Source of the DNA: an uncultured Erythrobacter sp.
GTDB taxonomy: Bacteria; Pseudomonadota; Alphaproteobacteria; Sphingomonadales; Sphingomonadaceae
DNA: 64,000 bases
Reading direction: 5' to 3'
NCBI GenBank assembly: GCA_947498065.1
Contig: CANMIS010000001.1
Span: 124,001 to 188,000 of the forward strand
Below the pieces are notes generated by a model. The model saw only the letters and a program-made list of their open reading frames with translations. It searched no databases and was not told the origin of the DNA. Positions 1-8,786 of the stretch are shown here, piece after piece. How positions within the stretch are numbered: the stretch's first letter is position 1; every line of letters begins with the position of its first letter. The position numbers and the translations under genes are program-made.

Positions 1-731
1 CGCGCCACGGCCCACCATTTCTCCATCCCCGCCTCAAAGGCGCACAATTGCGCCGCCTCCGCCTCGCCCGGATCGTCGAATTGATGCACGGCGCGCGCGG
101 TGATGGGCCGCTCCGCCTCCATCGCCATCAGGCGCTGTTCGAGCTCGGGGATCGGGGGATTTGAGGGGGATTGGGAGTTTTGAGTTTTTTGTTTGTTTTC
201 GCCCTCAAGCGCCGGGCGCGGGCCATCCGGCCCGCTTGGCTTTCCTCGCATAAGCTCGGGCGGCCGGTCGGCCTTGCACTCGCCTTCGGCTCGCGATTGG
301 TGCCGGTCGCAGCCGTATGTGCTTCGCGCCTCGCTTTGCGCTCTTAGGCGCGCCTCCTCGGCTTCTTTCTGCTCAATGCGCTCTGCCAATCGGTCGAGCC
401 GCGCGAGGTGCGCCAGCAGCAGACGGCTGTCATAGCGGGTGCGGGTCGCCACCTCCTCGCCGTGATAGAACACCTTTTCGGTCACCCCGCTGATCGCGCG
501 GTCGGCCAGGATCGACTCAACATGCGTGCGAGCGATCACCAGAGCGGCGTCCCATTCGTCCAGAAAGCGCGGCTCCGCCTGACGCGCGCGGTAAGCGGTC
601 TGCGGGCTGAGCGAAGCGGCCCGGCACGCAAGCCGCACATTGCCGTAGAGGCGCAGGTTTTCAAGAAAAGCGGCACGCCGCGCAGGTGTGAGCGCTGGCG
701 GAACGGATGGAAGGGGGAGAAGCTGGGTCAT
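1..731 (-). CDS. Terminase-small-subunit-like HTH protein, partial, with in-frame repeat element
   Basis: The reading frame is open from an ATG at 731 to the window edge (about 243 codons), so the C-terminus is missing. The first 120 residues contain a helix-turn-helix region (GNVRLACRAASLSPQTAYRA) followed by a DEWDAAL segment, the layout of phage terminase small subunits and of small DNA-binding proteins related to them. The gene at 62950-63591 has the same layout and is a likely paralogue. Roughly bases 190-295 are a copy of the dispersed palindromic repeat seen at 750-1600 and 61830-62870. It is translated in frame as a Pro/Gly/Arg-rich insert (starting near SRAEGECKADRPPELM) without a stop. 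The true function is unknown and could be phage-derived or domesticated. Confidence is good for the ORF and moderate for the family. Confidence 0.7.
   Translation of the reverse strand, partial: MTQLLPLPSVPPALTPARRAAFLENLRLYGNVRLACRAASLSPQTAYRARQAEPRFLDEWDAALVIARTHVESILADRAISGVTEKVFYHGEEVATRTRYDSRLLLAHLARLDRLAERIEQKEAEEARLRAQSEARSTYGCDRHQSRAEGECKADRPPELMRGKPSGPDGPRPALEGENKQKTQNSQSPSNPPIPELEQRLMAMEAERPITARAVHQFDDPGEAEAAQLCAFEAGMEKWWAVA
203..294. repeat. Palindromic repeat module inside a coding sequence
   Basis: This copy starts at CCTCAAGCGCCGGGCG and ends at CTTCGGCTCGCG. It contains the hairpin GCGGGCC-ATCC-GGCCCGC (218-235) and the GGCCGGTCGGCC palindrome. The same module is found near 761-853 (degenerate), 1105-1200 (reverse), 61831, 62193 and 62595. 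It lies within the reading frame of the partial gene at 1-731. Confidence 0.8.
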
Positions 732-1610
732 GGTGTATCCTTTGTGAGGTTTATTTGTTTCGCCTCAAGCGCCGGCGTTCGCATCCGCTCACTTGGCTAT
801 CCTCGCTCACGCGACCTGAAGGTCGCATCGCTGCGGGCGGCCGGTCGGCCTTGCACTCGCCTTCGGCTCGCGTTTTGGAGCAAGGTAGAGAAGGTGCGCC
901 AAGGTTCTTGGTGCGAGGTCGCTGGGTAACGCCGAGACGCTTGGTGCGAGGTCGCTGGGTAACGCCGAGACGCTTGGTGCGAGGTAGTTGGGGTGACACC
1001 AAGAACCTTGGTGCGAGATCGATGGGTAGCGCCAAGAACCTTGGCGAGAGGTAGTTGGGATGGCACCAAGGTTCTTGGTGCGAGATCGATGGCTTGGAAT
1101 GGTCCGGTCCGCGACCAGCGGACCGCAAGGCCGACCGGCCGCCGCGGCTTATGCCGCGAAAGCCAAGCGGGCCGGATGGCCCGCGCCCGGCGCTTGAGGG
1201 CGCAAACAAATAAACAAGCGTCAGCGCGCGAGGTAGTTGGGGTGGCACCAAGGCACTTGGCGCGAGGTAGTTGGGTGAGCACCAAGAGTCCGCGTGAGTT
1301 TTTGTGTTCCGCAAGCGCATGCGCGCTCGCGATATCCTCGCTCATGCGACCTAAAGGTCGCGTCGCTGCGGGCGGCCACAAGGGCCTTGCGGCGCTGCGC
1401 GCCGTGCTCCGCGACCAAGCCAGTAAAAAAGCACCAAGCGTCAAAGCACCAGGCCATTGGCTTGGAATGGCTCGGTCCGCGACCAGCGGACCGCAAGGGC
1501 GACCGCCCGCCCGCAGCGATGCGCCTGAAAGGCGCGTGAGCGAGGAAGCAAGGCGCGCGGATGCGCCCCGCCCGCAGGGCCCAAACAAAAACACCCCGAC
1601 GCTAAGGTAT
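732..1610. repeat. Mosaic of palindromic repeat modules (left array)
   Basis: No convincing gene lies here. The stretch is built from modules shared with the right-hand array: CGCCGGGCG/ATCC-loop hairpins (1167-1184), stems GCGACC...GGTCGC (811-826 and 1346-1361), stem GCGCCT-GAA-AGGCGC (1521-1535), and a GCAAGCGC/GCGCTCGC hairpin (1311-1330). Modules occur in both orientations. ORFs crossing the array are low-complexity and are treated as spurious. Confidence 0.8.
911..1093. repeat. 33-34 bp tandem repeat, about 5.5 copies
   Basis: Units beginning GTGCGAG start at 911, 944, 977, 1011, about 1044 and 1078. Each carries GCTGGGT or TAGTTGGG followed by a CCAAG/CCGAG step and CTTG. Two further units, using the variant GCGCGAGGTAGTTGGG, lie near 1227-1290. 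The copies are diverged and have no unique spacers, so this is not a CRISPR array. Confidence 0.8.
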
Positions 1611-1849
1611 ACTTCCCCCTATTCGCCCAGCCTCGACATGCGCGAGCCAGCTGCGCGCGTGCTCTGCCGGTCCGGGGTCTCCGGGGCGCGTGGGATAGGG
1701 GCTTTGGGGGAGTTTGCGGCGCGCATCATAGGGACCGCGCGAGTGGAATGTTGGGCTTTGGGCCATGGTCGTTCGCCTTTGATTTCAGTTCAAGGGAACA
1801 GGACCAGTTATAGGATAATTGGTGTGTAGGACAGCGGTGTATCCTTGAT

Positions 1850-1863
1850 GTTTCCTATGAAAC
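1850..1863. promoter_or_regulatory. Short palindrome at the start of the kinase gene
   Basis: GTTTC-CTAT-GAAAC lies 14 bases before the proposed kinase start. Toxin-antitoxin operons are often autoregulated through such sites, but nothing here proves a role. Confidence 0.25.
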
Positions 1864-1876
1864 GGCGATACCTGAA

Positions 1877-2923
1877 TTGGAAGGGAAAATTGCGTTGGAA
1901 ATTATCGACATTTCGGGATGGGAAATAGACGACGAGTTTTCACCTTTCCCTGAAGGATCGAGAGACAAATACGCGATTTTTGCGTCAGAGAGCCCTGGCG
2001 ATCCAGGAATAATCCCAGGTCATCGCTACTTAATGAAATTCTCCAATCCGAGATATCCCATCCAGTTCTGGTCCGAGATCATTGCCGGAATTGTCGGGCG
2101 ATACACGGGTGTGCCTGTACCTCGAGCCTTTATCGCGACCGATCCAAAGACAGGTGAGATGGGATCACTAGCGTCTTGGTTTTATGGCGAGGGTGCTGAA
2201 GAAGACTTCGAGGAACTACCTAATGCCCAAATCGCCGATGATGTGACAATCGACTTTGGTGCAATCCCGATTCCGGAGGATGACGTCCAGGAGTCTTTCA
2301 GTCGCTATATTCCCGGTAGTTCATATATGGTTCGCTTCATTCCCGGGTATGATCTCGAGAAAGGTAAGCAGCACAATATAAAGACTTTAAGCCACCTCAT
2401 TGCTGCAATGAAGCTCCGCCATAAGGTTAACGCATGGCCCCACTGGGCGGGTGTTTTGACGTTCGACGCGCTCATCGGGAATACGGACCGACATCAGGAT
2501 AATTGGGGTGTGCTTTGGCGGCGGACCGATGAGAATGTGGTAACTCCACGGTTCAGTCCCGCATTCGATAATGGAACTTCTCTGCTGCATGAGATATTGG
2601 AAGAAAAGCTGGACATAATTGAGAATGACGCCAGGAGGCATTCATACATAAATAGAGGGCGGCACCACTTACGTGTGTCGGCGGATTCCCAATCAAAGTT
2701 TCGTCACCTAGAGCTTATTGAGCACCTGATTGATGTACGTCCAGAAGTAGCTCCCTTTATCGACTCAGTGACCGATTTCGATATGACCGCCATGGGGGCT
2801 GAAATCCAAGCTTTGGCAGAAATAGATTGTATCACGCCTATCTCAAGGCGGCGGTGCGAAGCGATTATAAAAGTTATTGAAAGCCGCGTTTTATCAATTC
2901 GAGAGATGCTTGATGGCAACTGA
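1877..2923 (+). CDS. HipA-like Ser/Thr kinase (HipT-type, lacks N-terminal subdomain)
   Basis: A 348-residue protein with the HipA kinase core. The ATP-binding segment FPEGSRDK (about 24-31) and IPGHRYLMKF with Lys54 are followed by the catalytic loop DALIGNTDRHQDNWG (Asp198, Asp204, Asn209) and a metal-binding DNG at 231-233. It lacks the N-terminal HipS-like subdomain of full HipA; a HipS-like domain is found instead in the next gene, which it overlaps by 11 bases. HipA kinases phosphorylate translation factors such as aminoacyl-tRNA synthetases; the target here is unknown. No HipB-type repressor gene is adjacent. The start is uncertain: the frame has no ATG, TTG at 1877 is the first candidate and TTG 1895 the next, and no strong ribosome-binding site is visible. 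The DNA is visibly AT-richer than its neighbours, which suggests transfer. Confidence 0.85.
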   Translation: MEGKIALEIIDISGWEIDDEFSPFPEGSRDKYAIFASESPGDPGIIPGHRYLMKFSNPRYPIQFWSEIIAGIVGRYTGVPVPRAFIATDPKTGEMGSLASWFYGEGAEEDFEELPNAQIADDVTIDFGAIPIPEDDVQESFSRYIPGSSYMVRFIPGYDLEKGKQHNIKTLSHLIAAMKLRHKVNAWPHWAGVLTFDALIGNTDRHQDNWGVLWRRTDENVVTPRFSPAFDNGTSLLHEILEEKLDIIENDARRHSYINRGRHHLRVSADSQSKFRHLELIEHLIDVRPEVAPFIDSVTDFDMTAMGAEIQALAEIDCITPISRRRCEAIIKVIESRVLSIREMLDGN

Positions 2924-3647
2924 AATTATCCCAATCGAACCCAACCGCCTAAAGATGATCTGGCAGTCTCAAGGTGAGGATAGGACAAAGTACCAAGTTG
3001 GCGAAATCATTCGTTCGGGCCACCAGACTTCGCTTTCCTATTTTCGACATGAGCCGACTTTTCTCGATGCGCTTATGGCAGGATTTGAAGGCTACCCGGC
3101 GTTTCCCTTGAACAAGACCGTTCATCATGAGAATGTCATTGAGACTTTTTCACGACGGATTCCACCACGATCCAGAAATGACTATCATACTTACCTAACA
3201 AAAAACCGGATCTCGACCGACTATCAAATCTCTGACTTCGCTCTACTGGGTTACACAGGAGGTTATCTACCTTCTGATGGATTTTCGTTTGCAATTGACT
3301 GGCGCTTTCAAGAACTTCCCTTCATCTATCTCATGGAAATCTCTGGTTTTCGTCACCATGTGGGAATGCATATCGACATCAATAATCTCTTAGGCAAACA
3401 AATTCAGTTTATTCCTGAACCTGAAAATGAATATGATATCAATGCAGTTGCCATATACTTAGCTGACATGAAAATTGGCTATGTACCAAGGTACTACAAT
3501 AAGGAATTTCTCTTTTGGTCCGACTACTACAATATTTACGGTCAAATTGAGAGGATTGATGGAAAAATGCTTAAGCCTAAGGTTTCTGTTCTTACGATCG
3601 TCCAAACACGGCAAGTTGCAGCTGTAGAGCCCCGGGTTTCGTTTTAG
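2913..3647 (+). CDS. HipS-like plus HIRAN domain protein, candidate antitoxin
   Basis: A 244-residue protein with two recognisable parts. Residues about 28-125 resemble the N-terminal subdomain of HipA (HipS-like): a beta-rich start, PLNKTVHHENVIETFSRR, then FALLGYTGGYLPSDGFSF. Residues about 138-230 form a HIRAN domain with the hallmark EPENEYDINAVAIY (169-182) and IGYVPR (188-193). HIRAN domains bind DNA ends or single-stranded DNA. ATG 2913 is chosen because GAGAG precedes it and it overlaps the kinase stop by 11 bases, which points to translational coupling; a longer start at 2877 is possible. The kinase core upstream and the HipS part here together would rebuild a full HipA. The antitoxin role is inferred from HipBST and related systems. 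AT-rich like the kinase. Confidence 0.8.
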   Translation: MATEIIPIEPNRLKMIWQSQGEDRTKYQVGEIIRSGHQTSLSYFRHEPTFLDALMAGFEGYPAFPLNKTVHHENVIETFSRRIPPRSRNDYHTYLTKNRISTDYQISDFALLGYTGGYLPSDGFSFAIDWRFQELPFIYLMEISGFRHHVGMHIDINNLLGKQIQFIPEPENEYDINAVAIYLADMKIGYVPRYYNKEFLFWSDYYNIYGQIERIDGKMLKPKVSVLTIVQTRQVAAVEPRVSF

Positions 3648-3719
3648 GAGAGGTATCTGCTATTTCCATTATCCAATCTGGAAGCCTCAATTTACCTGCC
3701 TCTGTTAACCGCTCTCAAC

Positions 3720-3752
3720 AAAAAACGCGCCCTCCCCGTAGGAAGAGCGCGT
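3720..3752 (-). terminator. Intrinsic terminator for the small lipoprotein gene
   Basis: On the minus strand a hairpin with arms ACGCGC...GCGCGT (3725-3752, partly mismatched inner stem) is followed by a run of six T. It sits between two convergent transcription units. Confidence 0.75.
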
Positions 3753-3809
3753 CTCTCATAGTCCTAAACCTCTAAGCAGCGCCCCAAGCGGGACGCTGCG
3801 CGTGGCGGT

Positions 3810-4139
3810 TTACTCAGCAGCGGGCTCCGCCGCAGGCTCGTCTGCGCCCAGGCCAGCATCCGCCAGCACTTCGCTCGCGCAGGCCTCGCCCAGCGCGGTC
3901 ATCTTTTCCTGATCGAGCATATCCATCGGGCCCATGTCTTGCTCCTTCACCTTCTCAAGCGAGCAATCGCAGAACGGCTGAGCCATTTCCGCTGGTCCGC
4001 CTTCGGATACGAAGGACGACTTACACGTCTTTTCAAACTCTGCGTACATCGGCTCTTTATCCATCGACCCGCAGGCAGACAGCAGCAGGCCGCCCGTCAT
4101 CAATGCAGGTAGCGCGAATGCTTTGGTAGTGAATGACAT
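3810..4139 (-). CDS. Small lipoprotein with C/CDC/C cysteine pattern
   Basis: A 109-residue predicted lipoprotein: signal peptide ending in the lipobox LLSAC, so anchored to the membrane through its Cys. The mature part has Cys residues in TCKSSF, FCDCS and EACASE, and an acidic, Ala/Glu/Pro-rich tail. The lipoprotein at 30878-31168 shares the lipobox, the CDC motif followed by KV.E, and the last Cys, so the two are members of one small family. Function unknown. The Cys pattern could form disulfides or bind a metal. Confidence 0.75.
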   Translation of the reverse strand: MSFTTKAFALPALMTGGLLLSACGSMDKEPMYAEFEKTCKSSFVSEGGPAEMAQPFCDCSLEKVKEQDMGPMDMLDQEKMTALGEACASEVLADAGLGADEPAAEPAAE

Positions 4140-4180
4140 TTAAGACCCCTCAATTGTCTGTTGTAATACGCCGTGTGCCG

Positions 4181-4210
4181 GCCCCGCGCATCCTACACGG
4201 CGCGCGGGGC
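4181..4210. repeat. GC-rich inverted repeat downstream of SPW protein
   Basis: The perfect 9-bp arms GCCCCGCGC and GCGCGGGGC are separated by 12 bases. It may act as a transcription stop for the minus-strand gene at 4312-4677, but it has no T run. The rest of 4140-4311 shows no gene. Confidence 0.4.
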
Positions 4211-4311
4211 TTGGCAATCGTGCGTGTTGGCTCGCGCGGGTGGAGCAGGCCTTTGGTCCGGGCGCGGAGGGGTGCGCGCGGGCGGCCTGCCCCCCAGCGG
4301 GACGTGCGGCG

Positions 4312-4677
4312 TTACGCGGCGCGAGCGGCGGTGTCGCTCTCAACCGTAGGGTCAGTCACCGCGACCACCACCAGAACGGCGATGCCGATGACGAGGTAGA
4401 AGGCGCGCTCCAGCCCGGTAAATCCGAACACAAACGGCGCTGCGACCAGCACCAGTGCGGCGGCGAAATCAATCGCGAGGTGCGCCTTAAACGGCAGCAA
4501 CTTACGCGCGGAGATCGAGTAATCGGTGACCAGGCTGTAGACGAACAGGCCAAGCCCGCCTGCGACTGCGAGCGCGAGGGCGATGCCCTCAAAACCGAGG
4601 ATAAACGGGGCAAACACGAGGGTGGCAGCAACGGCGTAATCGAGGATGCCGTGGAAGGCGGATGGGATAAAACGCAT
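4312..4677 (-). CDS. SPW-repeat type integral membrane protein
   Basis: A 121-residue hydrophobic protein with about four membrane segments and a visible twofold similarity (LVFAPFILGF and LVAAPFVFGF), as in SPW-repeat proteins of unknown function. The start at 4677 is preceded by an excellent AAGGAGTT ribosome-binding site; the longer frames upstream are out of register with this site and are rejected. It appears to stand alone. Confidence 0.75.
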   Translation of the reverse strand: MRFIPSAFHGILDYAVAATLVFAPFILGFEGIALALAVAGGLGLFVYSLVTDYSISARKLLPFKAHLAIDFAAALVLVAAPFVFGFTGLERAFYLVIGIAVLVVVAVTDPTVESDTAARAA

Positions 4678-4901
4678 GGGGGAACTCCTTGGGGGAAGCA
4701 GGGGGTGAATGCCCAAGAGTTCGCCCGGCGACGGCGCATGGTTACAGTTTTGTGACACCTGCATGACGCCGTGATGTGCGACGCGGAGTTGCGCTGTGTG
4801 GGTGATCGGCGCGGCCTGGGAAAGGCGGGCCAAACGCCTAAACCATTGCCAGCAGGGCGATTTGCGCGATAGTCTGAGCCGACTAAACGGGGCAATCATC
4901 T

Positions 4902-5555
4902 ATGCAAGAGACCACCATATCGGGCTTCCAATTCCTGCTCGAAACGTTCGTGCTGCTGATGGGGCTCGCCATGGCCGAGGTGCTGCGCGGCTTTGCCCGG
5001 GTGCTAAAGCTGCGCGCGCGGCAAAAGGCGGGGGTCGATCCCGCGTCAGAGGCGATCACGATCGGGTGGCTGGTGCCGCTGATGGGGCTGGTGGTGATCC
5101 TCGATCAGTCGACGTTCTTTCTGCACATGTACAGCTATCGCGAGACGCTGCTGTTCAATGGCGGTACGGTGATCGGGATCTTGCTGACGATCGGCTGGTA
5201 TTACCTGATTGCGAGCCTGGTGTTCCCCGACAAGCCCGCCGATTGGCGCGATTTTGACGCATGGTATTGGCAGCAGAAGCGCTGGATCATGGGCGGCGTG
5301 ATCGGGATCAATGCGATTGGTACGATTGCGGGTGTGCTGCTTGCAACGCCGGAGCAGCTTGAGGCAACGCGGGAAGCGCAACAGGCCGGCATTGCTGGCG
5401 CCTTGGCTGGCATCGCCACCTTTGCTGCGATCCCGGCGATGTTCTGGCTGTTCTTTTCCAAGAGCAAGCGGGTGAATATCGCGCTGCTACTCGTGATGGT
5501 GGCCAGCCCAGTGATGTACGGAGCGCTCACCATTGGCAGCGAGTTTCCGGGCTGA
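4902..5555 (+). CDS. Uncharacterised six-helix membrane protein
   Basis: A 217-residue protein with about six hydrophobic helices, e.g. FLLETFVLLMGLAMAEVLRG, a second at LVPLMGLVVILDQSTFFL, and MYGALTIGS near the C-terminus. No catalytic motif is recognised. The ATG at 4902 starts directly with a hydrophobic stretch and no cleavable signal. It converges with uvrA, leaving 26 bases between their stops. Function unknown. Confidence 0.7.
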   Translation: MQETTISGFQFLLETFVLLMGLAMAEVLRGFARVLKLRARQKAGVDPASEAITIGWLVPLMGLVVILDQSTFFLHMYSYRETLLFNGGTVIGILLTIGWYYLIASLVFPDKPADWRDFDAWYWQQKRWIMGGVIGINAIGTIAGVLLATPEQLEATREAQQAGIAGALAGIATFAAIPAMFWLFFSKSKRVNIALLLVMVASPVMYGALTIGSEFPG

Positions 5556-5581
5556 TCGCAGACCCAGCGCGCAGGTGAGCC

Positions 5582-8551
5582 CTAGCCAGCCTTCGCTTTC
5601 TTCTTCGCCGCCTTTGCAGGCTTCGCGTCAGATTTCGCCGCCGGTTTCGTTGGCACCTTGCTGAGCATGTTCTTGAGGTATCCGCCGGTGAAGCTGCGCG
5701 GTTCTTTCGCGACCGTCTCCGGCGTGCCCGCTGCGACCACTTCGCCGCCGCGCACCCCGCCCTCTGGGCCCAGGTCGACGATCCAGTCAGCGGTCTTGAT
5801 GACATCGAGATTGTGCTCGATCACCACCACGGAATTGCCCTGCTCCACGAGGCGGTGCAGCACCTCCAGCAGCTTGCGCACATCCTCAAAGTGTAGGCCG
5901 GTGGTCGGCTCATCGAGGATGTAGAGCGTCTGCCCGGTGCTGCGTTTGGACAGCTCCTTCGCCAGCTTAACCCGCTGCGCCTCGCCGCCAGACAATGTCG
6001 TCGCCTGCTGGCCGACCTTTACATAGCCAAGCCCAACCTCGTTCAGCATCCTCATCTTGTCGCGGATCGGCGGCACGGCCTTGAAGAAGCCCTCTGCATC
6101 CTCAACCGTCATATCCAGCACATCGGCGATGGAGAGGCCCTTGAACTTCACCTCCAGCGTCTCGCGGTTGTAGCGTTTGCCGCCGCATTCCTCACAGGTG
6201 ACATAGACGTCGGGCAGGAAGTGCATTTCGATCTTGATCAGGCCGTCGCCGGTGCATTGCTCGCAGCGCCCGCCCTTCACGTTGAAGCTGAAGCGGCCCG
6301 GCTTGTACCCGCGCGCCTTCGCCTCTGGCAGGCCGGCGAACCAATCGCGAATATTGGTGAAGGCGCCAGTATAGGTCGCGGGGTTGCTGCGCGGGGTGCG
6401 GCCAATCGGCGACTGGTCGATCTCGATCACCTTGTCGCAATATTCCAGGCCCTCGATTTTGTCGTGCTTGCCCGCGATCACGCGCGCGCCGTTCAGCACG
6501 CGGGCGGCGGAGGCATAGAGCGTGTCGATGGTGAAGGTCGATTTGCCCGAGCCAGAGACCCCGGTGATGCAGGTGAATGTGCCCAAGGGGATCGACGCGG
6601 TGACGTCTTTCAAATTGTTCGCCTGAGCGCCGCGCACCGTGATGTTGTGCCCATTTCCGGGCCGCCGCTCTGCCGGGACAGCAATCTCGCGCCGCCCGGT
6701 GAGATAGTCTGCGGTGAGCGACTTCTTCGACTTCATGATCTGTTTGAGCGTGCCCTGCGCCACGACTTCCCCGCCGCGCACGCCCGCGCCCGGACCTAGG
6801 TCGACGACATGGTCCGCCTGGCGGATCGCGTCTTCATCATGCTCCACCACGATCACAGTGTTGCCGAGATCGCGCAGGCGCTTCAGCGTTTCCAGCAACC
6901 GGTCATTGTCGCGCTGGTGCAAGCCAATGCTCGGCTCGTCGAGCACGTAGAGCACGCCGGACAAGCCGCTGCCGATCTGGCTCGCGAGCCGGATGCGCTG
7001 GCTTTCGCCGCCCGACAAAGTGCCGCTGGTCCGGTCGAGGTTTAGGTAGTCCAGGCCGACATTATCGAGGAAGCCCAGCCGCTCATTGATCTCTTTGAGG
7101 ATAGCTTTGGCGATCTGCGACTGCTGATCGGTCAGCTTCTCATCGAGCGCCAGGAACCAATCCTTCGCATCCGACACGCTCATCTTCACCGGGTCAGCGA
7201 TGTCCGTGCCCGCGACCTTCACCGCGAGCGCTTTTTCATTGAGGCGCTTGCCGCCGCAGCTCTCGCACGGCTGAGCGGTTTGGAACTTGGACAGTTCCTC
7301 GCGCATCCACGCGCTGTCAGTTTGCAGCAGACGGCGATTGAGATTGCCCACCACACCCTCAAACGGTTTGCGCACGGTGTATTCCTTGCGCCCGTCCTTA
7401 AAGGTCAGCTCGACCGGCATTCCGCCGGTGCCTTGCAGAATGATCAGCTGTTGATCAGGCTCCAGATCGCGCCACGGCGTCGTCAGATTGAAATCATATG
7501 CCTTTGCGAGGCTGGCTAGCACTTGCAGATAGTAAGGCGATGGCGGATTGCTCTTCGCCCACGGTGCAACCGCGCCCTGTTTCAGCGTCAGCCCTTCGTT
7601 TGGCACCACCAATTGCGGGTCAAACAATTGCTTCTCACCTAGACCGTCACAAGTCGCACACGCACCCTGAGGCGCGTTGAATGAGAACAGACGCGGCTCA
7701 ATCTCTTCAATGGTGAAGCCGCTGACCGGACAAGCGAACCTCTCTGAAAAGACGATGCGATTGGCGGGGATGCCCGCGCCCTTCATGGCGCCTCCACCTT
7801 GCTCTTCGTCCTCGCGCCCCGGCACAACGCCATCCGCCAGATCAATATAGGCAAGCCCTTCGGCCAGTTTCAGCGCGGTTTCAAAACTATCGGCCAAGCG
7901 CGTTTCCATGCCGGGTTTCACCGCGATCCGATCAACCACAACCTCAATGTCATGCTTGAACTTCTTGTCGATCGCTGGCGCTTCCTCGATTGGGTACAGC
8001 TCCCCATCGATACGGACACGGGTGAAGCCCGCCTTTTGCCATTCGGCCAGCTCCTTGCGGTATTCGCCCTTGCGCCCGCGCACCACCGGCGCAAGCAGAT
8101 AGGCGCGCGTGCCCTCTGGCAATTCCATCACGCGGTCGACCATCTGGCTGACGGTTTGCGCGCTTATCGGTTTGCCAGTTGCCGGTGAATAAGGCACGCC
8201 CACCCTCGCCCACAGCAGGCGCATATAATCATAGATTTCGGTAACGGTCGCGACGGTTGATCGCGGATTGCGGCTGGTCGTCTTCTGCTCAATGCTGATC
8301 GCGGGGGACAGCCCATCGATGTGCTCAACATCAGGTTTCTGCATCATCTCAAGGAATTGCCGCGCATAGGCCGACAGGCTCTCAACATAGCGTCGCTGAC
8401 CCTCAGCATAGATCGTATCGAACGCCAGCGAGCTCTTACCCGAGCCAGACAGGCCAGTGACGACGATCAGCGCATCACGCGGCAGATCAATATCAACACC
8501 TTTGAGGTTGTGCTCTCTGGCACCGCGAACTGAGATTTTCGTGAGGGACAT
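5582..8551 (-). CDS. uvrA: Excinuclease ABC subunit A
   Basis: UvrA, the DNA damage-recognition ATPase of nucleotide excision repair, 989 residues (family size about 940-990). Both ATPase modules are present: Walker [10 protein letters not shown] near the N-terminus and GVSGSGKST in the second half, with signature motifs [12 protein letters not shown] and [12 protein letters not shown]. Zinc-binding CATC/CESC and CEQC/CEEC pairs are visible. The start [16 protein letters not shown] at 8551 is the conserved UvrA N-terminus, so the 55-residue longer frame is rejected. The C-terminus has a short Lys/Ala-rich tail. Regulation by LexA is likely from the GTTC-N7-GTTC site at 8622-8636. Confidence 0.98.
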   Translation of the reverse strand: MSLTKISVRGAREHNLKGVDIDLPRDALIVVTGLSGSGKSSLAFDTIYAEGQRRYVESLSAYARQFLEMMQKPDVEHIDGLSPAISIEQKTTSRNPRSTVATVTEIYDYMRLLWARVGVPYSPATGKPISAQTVSQMVDRVMELPEGTRAYLLAPVVRGRKGEYRKELAEWQKAGFTRVRIDGELYPIEEAPAIDKKFKHDIEVVVDRIAVKPGMETRLADSFETALKLAEGLAYIDLADGVVPGREDEEQGGGAMKGAGIPANRIVFSERFACPVSGFTIEEIEPRLFSFNAPQGACATCDGLGEKQLFDPQLVVPNEGLTLKQGAVAPWAKSNPPSPYYLQVLASLAKAYDFNLTTPWRDLEPDQQLIILQGTGGMPVELTFKDGRKEYTVRKPFEGVVGNLNRRLLQTDSAWMREELSKFQTAQPCESCGGKRLNEKALAVKVAGTDIADPVKMSVSDAKDWFLALDEKLTDQQSQIAKAILKEINERLGFLDNVGLDYLNLDRTSGTLSGGESQRIRLASQIGSGLSGVLYVLDEPSIGLHQRDNDRLLETLKRLRDLGNTVIVVEHDEDAIRQADHVVDLGPGAGVRGGEVVAQGTLKQIMKSKKSLTADYLTGRREIAVPAERRPGNGHNITVRGAQANNLKDVTASIPLGTFTCITGVSGSGKSTFTIDTLYASAARVLNGARVIAGKHDKIEGLEYCDKVIEIDQSPIGRTPRSNPATYTGAFTNIRDWFAGLPEAKARGYKPGRFSFNVKGGRCEQCTGDGLIKIEMHFLPDVYVTCEECGGKRYNRETLEVKFKGLSIADVLDMTVEDAEGFFKAVPPIRDKMRMLNEVGLGYVKVGQQATTLSGGEAQRVKLAKELSKRSTGQTLYILDEPTTGLHFEDVRKLLEVLHRLVEQGNSVVVIEHNLDVIKTADWIVDLGPEGGVRGGEVVAAGTPETVAKEPRSFTGGYLKNMLSKVPTKPAAKSDAKPAKAAKKKAKAG

Positions 8552-8621
8552 GGCACACCAATTGGGGACTAACGAGGGATGAATCCAGCCCTTTCCAAAA
8601 AGAGCCGGGGACGCGCAATAT

Positions 8622-8636
8622 GTTCCGCAAATGTTC
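8622..8636 (-). promoter_or_regulatory. LexA (SOS) box of uvrA
   Basis: GTTCCGCAAATGTTC fits the direct-repeat LexA operator GTTC-N7-GTTC known from alphaproteobacteria. It lies 71 bases upstream of the uvrA start, in the space shared with the divergent chemoreceptor gene. Confidence 0.8.
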
Positions 8637-8786
8637 CATATTTCTTGATGCCGTGTCAAGCGCGCCCAATGTGCCCTTCCCCGGCTATCGGAGGTAGCAA
8701 TCCTAGCGCTGCGCATCGACCGAGCAACAGCATACGTAGCGTCACTTACCAGTCGTTAATCATAACGCGTTAACCCGCGAATTGAG

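Noticed and set aside
911..1093. Possible CRISPR array
   Set aside because: The units follow each other directly with no unique spacers, and no cas genes are present.
993..1829. 278-residue frame across the left repeat array
   Set aside because: It is made of repeat modules, with low-complexity Arg/Ala-rich sequence and no recognisable domain.
6221..6799. 192-residue plus-strand frame within uvrA
   Set aside because: It is antisense to the highly conserved uvrA sequence and has no domain of its own.
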